Assembly (NCBI GenBank): GCA_017965125.1
Contig: JAGCQO010000213.1
Span: 1 to 13,783, forward strand
Reading direction: 5' to 3'
Length of the DNA stretch: 13,783 nt
Source of the DNA: Paludibacteraceae bacterium
Lineage (GTDB): Bacteria > Bacteroidota > Bacteroidia > Bacteroidales > Paludibacteraceae
Under the pieces are notes generated by a model that was not told where the DNA came from, did no database searches, and worked only from the letters and a program-made list of their open reading frames with translations. The translations under genes were made by a program, and so were the position numbers. This document shows, in pieces, positions 7,671 through 13,783 of the stretch; the stretch's first letter is position 1; each line of letters starts with the position of its first letter.

Positions 7671-8933
7671 ATGAGTATGCGTATAAGAATATTAATCGCT
7701 TTGTTGATTTCGGCGCAGGCGTTGTTCGCGCAGAAGTACGAGACAAAGGCTTTCAAGAACACGGTGAAGACGATGCGCACCTCTCTGAAGGGCGACCGTC
7801 AGCAGGATTTCCCTGTGATTGCCTTGGAAGGACGCAGCGCCATCACTTTCAGTTTCGATGAGCTCGACGGCGAGATACAGAACTACAACTACACCTTGGT
7901 GCATTGCGATGCCGACTGGACACCTTCGTCGCTCAACTCGATGGAGTGGGCCGACGGCTTCGTGACCAACGACATAACCGACGCCGACATCTCGTCCAAC
8001 ACAACGCAGCAGTATGTCCATTACACGCTCACAGTGCCGAACTCGAACGTGTCGCTCAAGGCGTCGGGCAATTACGCCCTCATCGTCCACGAGGCAGAGA
8101 ACCCCGACAATGTGGTCTGCGTGTTCTGCTTCTATGTCTCGGAGCAGGCTGTCGCAGTGATAGGCAGCGTGACCGGCGAGACACGCAAGGAGATAAAAAG
8201 GCGTTTCCAGGAACTGCAGTTCGATGTGTTCCAAGGCCGCTATCCTATGCGCGACGCCTCGACGGAGATGAAGGTCATGGTCATGCAGAACAGCCGCCCG
8301 GACACTCGTGTGTGGTTGCAGCCGTCGTTCATCTCGGCTGGCAAATTCAGCTACAAGAACAGGGACGAACTCGTCTTCGAGGGCGGCGCAGAGTACCGTT
8401 CCATCGACTTCTCGTCACGCTACAGCTACGGCAACGGCATTGAGAAAATACGTTACTACGACCCATACTACCACGTTGAGCTGATGCCCGACCAGCCTCG
8501 CCCGACGGCTCCGTACGAGTTCATGAACGACGTCAACGGACGCTACGTCATAAACGTTCAGGAGTGGGATGAGGACGACCTCACTGCCGACTATTACTTC
8601 GTGCATTTCTTTGTGCCGATGCCGAGTCCGATGTTCGGCGGAAAGCTCTATGTGCTGGGCGACTTCAACCATAACCGCCTCGACGAGAACTCACGCATGA
8701 TATACAACGCACAGCTGCAAGGCTATGAGCGCACGATTTTGCTGAAGCAGGGCGGATATAATTATCAGTACGCCTTCGTGCCTAAGAACTCCGACAAGGC
8801 GACAGTGCAGAACATCGAGGGCTCGCACTGGGAGGCGGAGAACGAGTATCAGGTTTTCGTCTATTACCGTGGCTTCGGCGAGCGTTACGACCATCTGCTG
8901 AGCGTCACTGTGATAGCAAGTAACAAGAAATAA
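7671..8933 (+). CDS. T9SS Plug-like protein (DUF5103 family)
   Basis: The 420-residue protein has a signal peptide (IRILIALLISAQALFA, predicted cleavage before Gln21) with no lipobox. The mature part is rich in beta strands and aromatic residues and matches the DUF5103 / T9SS plug protein family: an opening stretch YETKAFKNTVKTMRTSLKG, a QDFPVIALEG strand, NYNYTLVHCDADW in the first domain (~25-150), then FQGRYPMRD and later a LYVLGDFNH segment that resembles a carbohydrate-binding-module-48-like fold. In Flavobacterium johnsoniae the Plug protein was seen sealing the periplasmic end of the SprA translocon while PorV-bound complexes load cargo; the same role in the periplasm or outer membrane is inferred here. 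It lies in the ubiE-mutS2 run (gaps 12 and 17 bp). An alternative ATG at 7677 would only trim two residues before the signal peptide. Confidence 0.82.
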   Translation: MSMRIRILIALLISAQALFAQKYETKAFKNTVKTMRTSLKGDRQQDFPVIALEGRSAITFSFDELDGEIQNYNYTLVHCDADWTPSSLNSMEWADGFVTNDITDADISSNTTQQYVHYTLTVPNSNVSLKASGNYALIVHEAENPDNVVCVFCFYVSEQAVAVIGSVTGETRKEIKRRFQELQFDVFQGRYPMRDASTEMKVMVMQNSRPDTRVWLQPSFISAGKFSYKNRDELVFEGGAEYRSIDFSSRYSYGNGIEKIRYYDPYYHVELMPDQPRPTAPYEFMNDVNGRYVINVQEWDEDDLTADYYFVHFFVPMPSPMFGGKLYVLGDFNHNRLDENSRMIYNAQLQGYERTILLKQGGYNYQYAFVPKNSDKATVQNIEGSHWEAENEYQVFVYYRGFGERYDHLLSVTVIASNKK

Positions 8934-8950
8934 ATTAGAATCAAGATATT

Positions 8951-10090
8951 ATGAATAATGTGGTGAAGCAGATGACGTCCTTCATCGTAATGGACGTGCT
9001 GGACAAGGCTAACGAGATGGCGGCAAGCGGTATCGATGACATCATACATCTGGAGGTGGGCGAGCCGGATTTCGATATGCCTAAGTGCGCTTGCGAGAGC
9101 GTGGCGGAGGCTCTGAACTCCGGATTTACGCACTATACGCACTCGTTAGGCACCGGCGAGTTTCGTCATGAGCTGTCGCGATTCTACAAAAAGGAATACG
9201 GCATCGATGTGGAGGCCGACCGCTTCGTCATAACCAGCGGCTCGTCTCCAGCCATCCTTCTGGCGATGATGATTATGGCAGGGCAGGGCAACGAGGACAT
9301 AATCTCGAATCCCGGTTATGCCTGCTACCGTAACTTCATCCTTTCGTGCGGAGCCAACCCGGTCGAGTTCCCGCTCTCTGCGTCAGAGGGCTTCCAGTTC
9401 GACGTGGAGAAACTGAAGAAGACGATAACGCCGCAAACAGCCGCCATCGTCATTAATTCACCCATGAATCCGACAGGCACACTGCTTGAGCCTTCCGTCA
9501 TGCGCGACATGGCGAACCTCGGCGTTCCGATTATTTCCGACGAGATTTACCACGGCCTTGTTTACGGCTCGGCCAAAGCGCACACGATGCTGGAGTTCAC
9601 CGACGAGGCTTTCGTCGTGGGCGGATTCTCCAAACGCTACGCCATGACTGGCCTGCGCATCGGCTACCTCATCGCCCCTAAGCGTTTTATGCGCGACTTG
9701 CAGACATTGCAGCAGAACCTGTTCATCTGCGCTCCGAGCATTTCGCAGAAAGCGGCTCTTTCTGTGCTGAGTGGCGCGGCCGACAGCGAGGTGCAGAACA
9801 TGTGCAAGACCTACAACGAGCGCCGCGTCTATCTTCTGGAGCGCCTGAAGTCCATTGGCTTCGACATTCAGACCGAGCCGATGGGAGCGTTCTACGTCTT
9901 CGCCGATGCTTCGCGCTTTACGTCGGACTGCTATAAATTCGCATTTGATGTGCTTGAGAAATGCCACGTGGGCATCACGCCGGGCATTGACTTCGGCTCA
10001 AGAGGCGAGCGTTTCGTCCGCTTCTCCTACGCCAACTCCATCGAGAACATCCGCACGGCCATGGACCGCTTGCAGTCTATTCTCTGTTGA
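8951..10090 (+). CDS. PLP-dependent class I/II aminotransferase (fold type I)
   Basis: The 379 residues fit the aspartate/alanine/aromatic aminotransferase family, a cytoplasmic enzyme moving amino groups between an amino acid and a 2-oxo acid. Motifs include LEVGEPDFDMP near the N-terminus, the GSS phosphate loop in ITSGSSPAIL, NSPMNPTG (169-176; Asn173), SDEIYHGLVY (196-205; Asp197, Tyr200), the PLP-lysine segment GGFSKRYAMTGLRIGYL (Lys228) and the carboxylate-binding RFVRFSYA (Arg357). All catalytic residues are present. The substrate cannot be fixed from sequence; the nearest-looking subgroup is the aspC/alanine transaminase-like subgroup I. It is the last gene of the four-gene run, 17 bp after the Plug-like gene. 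Its last 14 bp overlap the 3' end of the convergent PorE-like gene. Confidence 0.92.
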   Translation: MNNVVKQMTSFIVMDVLDKANEMAASGIDDIIHLEVGEPDFDMPKCACESVAEALNSGFTHYTHSLGTGEFRHELSRFYKKEYGIDVEADRFVITSGSSPAILLAMMIMAGQGNEDIISNPGYACYRNFILSCGANPVEFPLSASEGFQFDVEKLKKTITPQTAAIVINSPMNPTGTLLEPSVMRDMANLGVPIISDEIYHGLVYGSAKAHTMLEFTDEAFVVGGFSKRYAMTGLRIGYLIAPKRFMRDLQTLQQNLFICAPSISQKAALSVLSGAADSEVQNMCKTYNERRVYLLERLKSIGFDIQTEPMGAFYVFADASRFTSDCYKFAFDVLEKCHVGITPGIDFGSRGERFVRFSYANSIENIRTAMDRLQSILC

Positions 10091-12485
10091 GTCTGATAAC
10101 CTTGCCTTCGATTTTTGAGAAGTCGTTTTTGCCGCTGAGGTCGAACTCCTCGGTCGCGGTCTTGTAGCCTTCGCTCTTGAACTCGCATCTGTAGGTCTTT
10201 CCGCACGGAATGGCGATGGTGAATGTGCCGTTCGCTGGGTCGGTTTTCGCCTGTCCCATCTTTCTGTCGCTGCCGTCATACCATGTGATGTCAGCCTGCA
10301 CTTTCTGTCCGTTCGTGTTCTCGACCCTGCCTCTTATCAGCGTCACGGCTTCGGGGCGGACGCTTTGCTGCAGCGTGGTCCAGAAGATGTCGTAGTTCCT
10401 GTTTCCCTTGTAGTTTCTGTGGTAATAAGCCTTGTCGCCGCTTAGGTTCACCTTTAGCTCGATGTCGTCTTTCTCGGTGTTTATCTCCTTGCCTATGTTC
10501 ACAGGCTCGCTCCAGCAAGTCCAGCAGGTGTCGGACAGTCGGCGCGACATGTAGATGTCTCGGTGTCCCAATCCGCCGTGTCCGTTCGACGAGAAGTAGA
10601 GTGTCTTCATGTCGGCGTGCAGGTATGGCGACCTGTCGGAGTATCTTGTGTTTATGGTGTGTCCGAGGTTCACCGGGCCGACGATTGAGTCGTTCTCGTC
10701 GAGATAGACCACGTAGATGTCCGATGCGTGCATGAATTCTCCGTGGTAGGAGTGTTCGAGGTTCGTGTTGTAATTGTCGCTGTTCTCCGCTGCGAAGAGT
10801 ATCGCTCTGCCGTCGGAAGTCAGGCATGCGTCGCTTTGCCACTCGTTCTGGTTTATGGTGTAGTCCATTTCCTTGAAGTCGCTCCAGCCTTCGCTCGTCT
10901 TGTTGGCTTCGCAGATGAGTCCGTCGCGGAAAATCACGATTTTGTTTCCGTCAACAGAGATTGAGAGCGGCGCTTCGTTCTGGTTGGTCGAGAGGCTTGA
11001 CTCGATTTTTGCCTTCTGCCATTTCCCGTTCTTGTCCTTCTGGCTCACGAAGATGTCCTCGTTGTTGGCCTTGCTTCCTCCGATGTTGTCGCTCCTGTAT
11101 TTTCCGCAGAAGAACATGGTCCTTTCGTCGCTCGTCAGCACTGGGCTGTACTCCTCGCCCGACGTGTTTATCATGTCTCCTATGAATTTGTCCTTGCTGT
11201 TGGTCTCAGCCGGCTTTTTCAGCAGCTCTATGAGGTCGGTCGTGAACTGGTAGTTGCGGCTTTCCTTCGGGAACGTGTTCTGGTGGGCCTTCAGTGTTCT
11301 TATGGCCTGTGTGTAGTCGTTCCTCTCGAGGTCTAATGAGATGAGCCTTTGCAGCGCCACGAAGGCGATGTCCTTGTCCTTCGCCTGGTTTATGAACTTC
11401 GTGTAGAGCTTCGTCTTGCCTGGGTCGAATTTATGCGCGAGGTCGAGGCTGTCAGCCATTTTCGCCAGTCTTATCTCGTTTTTCCGTGTGTCCTCGAAAA
11501 TATCGTCGTCGTAGTTGTCGTAGAAGTCCTTTATGGTTATGGCGTCGCCGTCGCTTGTGTATATGTCATGGAAATCTTTGAGGATGGCGATTCTGTGCCT
11601 TCCGCTGAAGTATGTCGCTCCGTACTCGCTTATGTCCAGCCTCTCGTCGTAGCTCTTAGACCTTCTGTAAATGCTGTAGATGGAGTCTTCGGCGCGCTCG
11701 TAAAGCGAGCTTTCGGGGTGCGAGTTCAGGAAGTCGCGGAACGAAGTCCAGTCGTTTGGCTTCACCATCTTTGTGTACTCGATGCTGTCCACCATGTCCT
11801 GTATAATCTCGGTCTGCGGTGCGCGCGGATATTTGCGGATGAATCTCAGAGCGTCATCGACCGACTTTGACTTCTCCACTTTCTCGAACTCCAGCGTGTA
11901 AATCATAGCTCTGGCGGAGTCGGCGTATCTTGACTTGCCGAATCTCTTTATCACGTCCTGATACGCATCGATGGTGTTTTTCTTCTTCGCGTTGTGGTAT
12001 GAGTCCGACGCGAGCCCCGACCTTGCTATCCTCACATACTCCATCGGCGCTTTCTTGTAGTATGTTATATAGTCGAGATACGCCTCTTCGGTGTTTATTT
12101 TCTGTGCGTCTCTGAGTGCGCGCTTGCAGATGGAGTCGTTCAGCTTTCTGTATTTCGCGAAGTCAATGCCGACTTTCTGGAACTTCTCTTTGTTCTTTTC
12201 CTTGTTGAAATTCTTTTTTGAGGTCTCCAATATGGTGTAAGCCTGCTTGGGGTCGTATATGCTCGACTTAGGGTCTGAGAGTATCAAGGCTTTGTAGAAT
12301 AATGCGCAAGGGTCTGCTTCTTTCTTCGATAGTATGTTGTCTATCATTTCGTTAGCCTCGCTTGTGTTTCCTTCGTTCAGGAGTTTTATGTATTTGCCTT
12401 GTGAGGCTAACGTCAGTGTGATTGTAAGTGATAGTAGTATGATGATGCCCCTGTGTAATGGGCTTGTGTTTTTCTTAGTTGCCAT
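10077..12485 (-). CDS. PorE-like exported protein: helical repeats, PD40 propeller and carboxypeptidase regulatory-like domain, no OmpA domain
   Basis: I chose the ATG at 12485 (802 residues, MATKKNT...) because it gives a normal signal peptide (hydrophobic core GIIILLSLTITLTLAS) and because the best -7 box lies upstream of it but inside the longer frame that opens at 12533. No lipobox Cys is visible. Residues ~25-420 are alpha-helical, TPR-like, with degenerate ~36-residue repeats. Residues ~440-700 hold WD40-like PD40 blades (EEYSPVLTSDERTMFF; RSPYLHADMKTLYFSSNG). Residues ~715-800 form a carboxypeptidase regulatory-like domain (IRGRVENTNGQ, then TFTIAIPCGKTYRC). This order matches Porphyromonas gingivalis PorE, a T9SS component, but PorE continues into a peptidoglycan-binding OmpA domain and is a lipoprotein. 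This protein stops at VIRLNRE-TAG. A role at the outer membrane or periplasm, possibly in T9SS, is inferred; a paralogue unrelated to secretion is possible. Confidence 0.8.
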   Translation of the reverse strand: MATKKNTSPLHRGIIILLSLTITLTLASQGKYIKLLNEGNTSEANEMIDNILSKKEADPCALFYKALILSDPKSSIYDPKQAYTILETSKKNFNKEKNKEKFQKVGIDFAKYRKLNDSICKRALRDAQKINTEEAYLDYITYYKKAPMEYVRIARSGLASDSYHNAKKKNTIDAYQDVIKRFGKSRYADSARAMIYTLEFEKVEKSKSVDDALRFIRKYPRAPQTEIIQDMVDSIEYTKMVKPNDWTSFRDFLNSHPESSLYERAEDSIYSIYRRSKSYDERLDISEYGATYFSGRHRIAILKDFHDIYTSDGDAITIKDFYDNYDDDIFEDTRKNEIRLAKMADSLDLAHKFDPGKTKLYTKFINQAKDKDIAFVALQRLISLDLERNDYTQAIRTLKAHQNTFPKESRNYQFTTDLIELLKKPAETNSKDKFIGDMINTSGEEYSPVLTSDERTMFFCGKYRSDNIGGSKANNEDIFVSQKDKNGKWQKAKIESSLSTNQNEAPLSISVDGNKIVIFRDGLICEANKTSEGWSDFKEMDYTINQNEWQSDACLTSDGRAILFAAENSDNYNTNLEHSYHGEFMHASDIYVVYLDENDSIVGPVNLGHTINTRYSDRSPYLHADMKTLYFSSNGHGGLGHRDIYMSRRLSDTCWTCWSEPVNIGKEINTEKDDIELKVNLSGDKAYYHRNYKGNRNYDIFWTTLQQSVRPEAVTLIRGRVENTNGQKVQADITWYDGSDRKMGQAKTDPANGTFTIAIPCGKTYRCEFKSEGYKTATEEFDLSGKNDFSKIEGKVIRLNRE

Positions 12486-12504
12486 TTTATCTATTGTCCT
12501 CTTA

Positions 12505-12512
12505 CAAAAATA
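12505..12512 (-). promoter_or_regulatory. -7 promoter element for the PorE-like gene
   Basis: On the minus strand this reads TATTTTTG, a perfect match to the Bacteroides -7 consensus TAnnTTTG, in an AT-rich context. Initiation would fall near 12498, leaving a leader of about 13 nt before the ATG at 12485. That places the alternative ATG at 12533 upstream of the transcript. No clear TTTG is found at the expected -33 distance, so the call rests on the -7 box alone. Confidence 0.5.
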
Positions 12513-12543
12513 ATGAAAATGACGCAACCTCACATTAAAAACT

Positions 12544-12551
12544 TATATTTG
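12544..12551 (+). promoter_or_regulatory. -7 promoter element for the 12583 gene
   Basis: TATATTTG is a perfect TAnnTTTG match 31 bp upstream of the ATG, so transcription would begin near 12558 with a ~25-nt AT-rich leader. No convincing -33 TTTG lies 19-21 bp upstream. It sits back-to-back with the minus-strand -7 box at 12505-12512 in the 97-bp divergent region. Confidence 0.5.
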
Positions 12552-12582
12552 TCTCCGCAAATCTTATTCTATTTTAATAAAT

Positions 12583-13695
12583 ATGAGATCTCTTAGCGTA
12601 ATTTTAATTTTATCATCTCTTTTCACTTCGTTTTCTTTCGCTCAGGACGCTGGTCATAAAATCGGTTTCGATTACGGTGTCGAGCTTTACTCGTTCTTCG
12701 ACAACACGGAATACGCCGGATGCAAGTATCAGGACGACCAGACGATGCCCGGAACTGTATTGACCCCCGAATTGGGTATGAACATAGACGGCAAGCACCA
12801 TCTTCGCGCCGGTGCGTCGGTCATTGCCAACTGGGGCGACAACGACAAGATCGTGCGTGTTTCTCCTGTGGCTTATTATGAATATAACTCCGCTCCTATA
12901 CAGTTCTTCATGGGTGCGTTCCCACGACGCGGCTCACAGACAACGCTGCCTCGCGTGATGATGCAGGACTCTGTCTTGTTCTACAGACCTGTGGTCAACG
13001 GATTCTTGTTCAAGGCTGGCGGCGAAAGGACTTTCTTCGACATGTGGCTGGACTGGACCGGACTTCAGTCGCAGACACGCCGCGAGACATTCTTTGTGGG
13101 ATGGGACGGCAAGTATTCGCACAAGATTCTGCGCCTTTCCCACAACGGCTACATGTTCCACTACGCCAAGATGAAGGACGCTCCGGATGGGCAGTACATC
13201 CACGATAACATAATGCTCGTGACCAAGGCTGGAGTTGACTTCGCCGACCTCTCGGGACTGAGCCACCTCAATGAGTTCAGCCTTATGGCCGGATGGGTGT
13301 TCGGACTGGAGGACAACCGTGGCGAGACGGGATGGCTGCCTCACAACGCCTTGCTCTTCGACGTGTGCTTCGACTGGCGCGGACTCGGCGTCAAGAACTC
13401 GTTCTACTACGGCAAGGGACAGATGAACTTCTACGACAAGCAGTCCAACAACCTTTACTGGGGCGACCCCGTTTACAGAGCCAATCTATACAACAGAACA
13501 GACCTTTTCGCCAATGTCGTGAACACCTCGTTCGTTGATGTTTACATCGACTTGGCTTTCCATACTTTCGAGCAGGGATTGTACCTGGAGCAATGTCTGA
13601 CAGCCAAGGTGGACATCAACAACTTCGGACGCAAGAACGCAGAGAAGCGCCGCAAGCCGATTTTCACCGACTGGTTCGCCAAGAGGTCTAAGTAA
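12583..13695 (+). CDS. Uncharacterised exported, probable outer-membrane beta-barrel protein
   Basis: I do not recognise the family. The 370 residues start with a clear signal peptide (SVILILSSLFTSFSFA, cleavage predicted before Gln21) without a lipobox. The mature protein is rich in Tyr, Phe, Trp, Gly and Asp, with alternating short stretches such as HHLRAGASVIANWG, APIQFFMGAFPR and FSLMAGWVFGLED that read like outer-membrane strands and turns. There are no long hydrophobic segments after the signal. The protein lacks the usual C-terminal aromatic residue of many barrels and ends in a basic tail (FTDWFAKRSK), so the barrel call is tentative; a surface beta-sandwich or carbohydrate-active fold is possible. 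It is transcribed divergently from the PorE-like gene across a 97-bp promoter region and converges on trkH with a 5-bp gap. A functional link to PorE or T9SS is only suggested by position. Confidence 0.7.
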   Translation: MRSLSVILILSSLFTSFSFAQDAGHKIGFDYGVELYSFFDNTEYAGCKYQDDQTMPGTVLTPELGMNIDGKHHLRAGASVIANWGDNDKIVRVSPVAYYEYNSAPIQFFMGAFPRRGSQTTLPRVMMQDSVLFYRPVVNGFLFKAGGERTFFDMWLDWTGLQSQTRRETFFVGWDGKYSHKILRLSHNGYMFHYAKMKDAPDGQYIHDNIMLVTKAGVDFADLSGLSHLNEFSLMAGWVFGLEDNRGETGWLPHNALLFDVCFDWRGLGVKNSFYYGKGQMNFYDKQSNNLYWGDPVYRANLYNRTDLFANVVNTSFVDVYIDLAFHTFEQGLYLEQCLTAKVDINNFGRKNAEKRRKPIFTDWFAKRSK

Positions 13696-13700
13696 AACGC

Positions 13701-13783
13701 TTATTTCTCCCAGAATACTGGGGTGAACAGAATCAGCACTGTGAATATCTCCAGACGTCCGAGCAGCATGGCGAAGGTCATGA
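13701..13783 (-). CDS. trkH: TrkH-type potassium transporter subunit, C-terminal fragment (cut by the window end)
   Basis: Reading the minus strand from the window edge gives 26 residues ending at TAA: MTFAMLLGRLEIFTVLILFT then PVFWEK. The LGRLEIFTVL-LF-P-FW pattern is the characteristic last transmembrane segment and tail of TrkH/TrkG, the membrane subunit of the Trk potassium uptake system that works with cytoplasmic TrkA. The Met here is internal; the rest of the gene lies beyond base 13783. It converges on the upstream gene with only 5 bp between stop codons. Confidence 0.8.
   Translation of the reverse strand, partial: MTFAMLLGRLEIFTVLILFTPVFWEK

Noticed and set aside
10728..11870. Several plus-strand open frames within the PorE-like gene
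   Set aside because: They are short, compositionally odd and antisense to a protein with clear PD40 and repeat structure.
12486..12533. Upstream ATG extending the PorE-like protein by 16 residues
   Set aside because: The perfect -7 box lies inside this extension, and the added residues would give an unusual long charged leader before the signal peptide.

Overview
The window looks like chromosomal DNA of a Bacteroidota member, most likely a gut or rumen Bacteroidales of the Prevotella/Bacteroides type. Four things point there. Two large secreted proteins end in type IX secretion system (T9SS) C-terminal sorting domains. There is a T9SS Plug-type protein (DUF5103). There is a PorE-like helical-repeat/PD40/carboxypeptidase-regulatory-like protein. 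Candidate promoters carry Bacteroides-type TAnnTTTG -7 boxes, and Shine-Dalgarno sequences are mostly weak or absent. The species cannot be named from the sequence alone. Every functional assignment here rests on motif recognition by eye.

Layout. Positions 1-1101 (+) hold the 3' part of a secreted CE8 pectinesterase with intact catalytic motifs, followed by a strong intrinsic terminator (1122-1157). Positions 1291-4266 (+) hold a 991-residue paralogue: signal peptide, unassigned beta-rich region, three SbsA-type Ig-like domains, a pectinesterase-like beta-helix, an FnIII-like module and a T9SS sorting domain. Its active site appears to have decayed. Positions 4471-10090 (+) form a tight four-gene run with gaps of 11, 12 and 17 bp: ubiE/menG (menaquinone methylation), mutS2 (Smr-domain MutS-family ATPase), a T9SS Plug-like protein and a PLP-dependent aminotransferase. 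Positions 10077-12485 (-) hold the PorE-like protein, which overlaps the aminotransferase tail-to-tail by 14 bp. A 97-bp divergent promoter region separates it from an unrecognised exported, probably outer-membrane, protein at 12583-13695 (+). The last 83 bases encode the C-terminus of a TrkH-type potassium transporter on the minus strand, convergent at a 5-bp gap.

How the genes fit together. The left part looks like a pectin-degradation accessory segment whose products leave the cell by T9SS. The middle is mainly housekeeping (quinone synthesis, MutS2, amino-acid metabolism) but includes a T9SS envelope gene. The right part is cell-envelope biology. I see no phage, insertion sequence, CRISPR array, tRNA or rRNA. 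The most interesting points are a tandem pair of one apparently active and one apparently inactive T9SS-exported pectinesterase, and a PorE-like protein lacking both the OmpA peptidoglycan-binding domain and a lipobox, beside an uncharacterised exported protein and close to a Plug gene.
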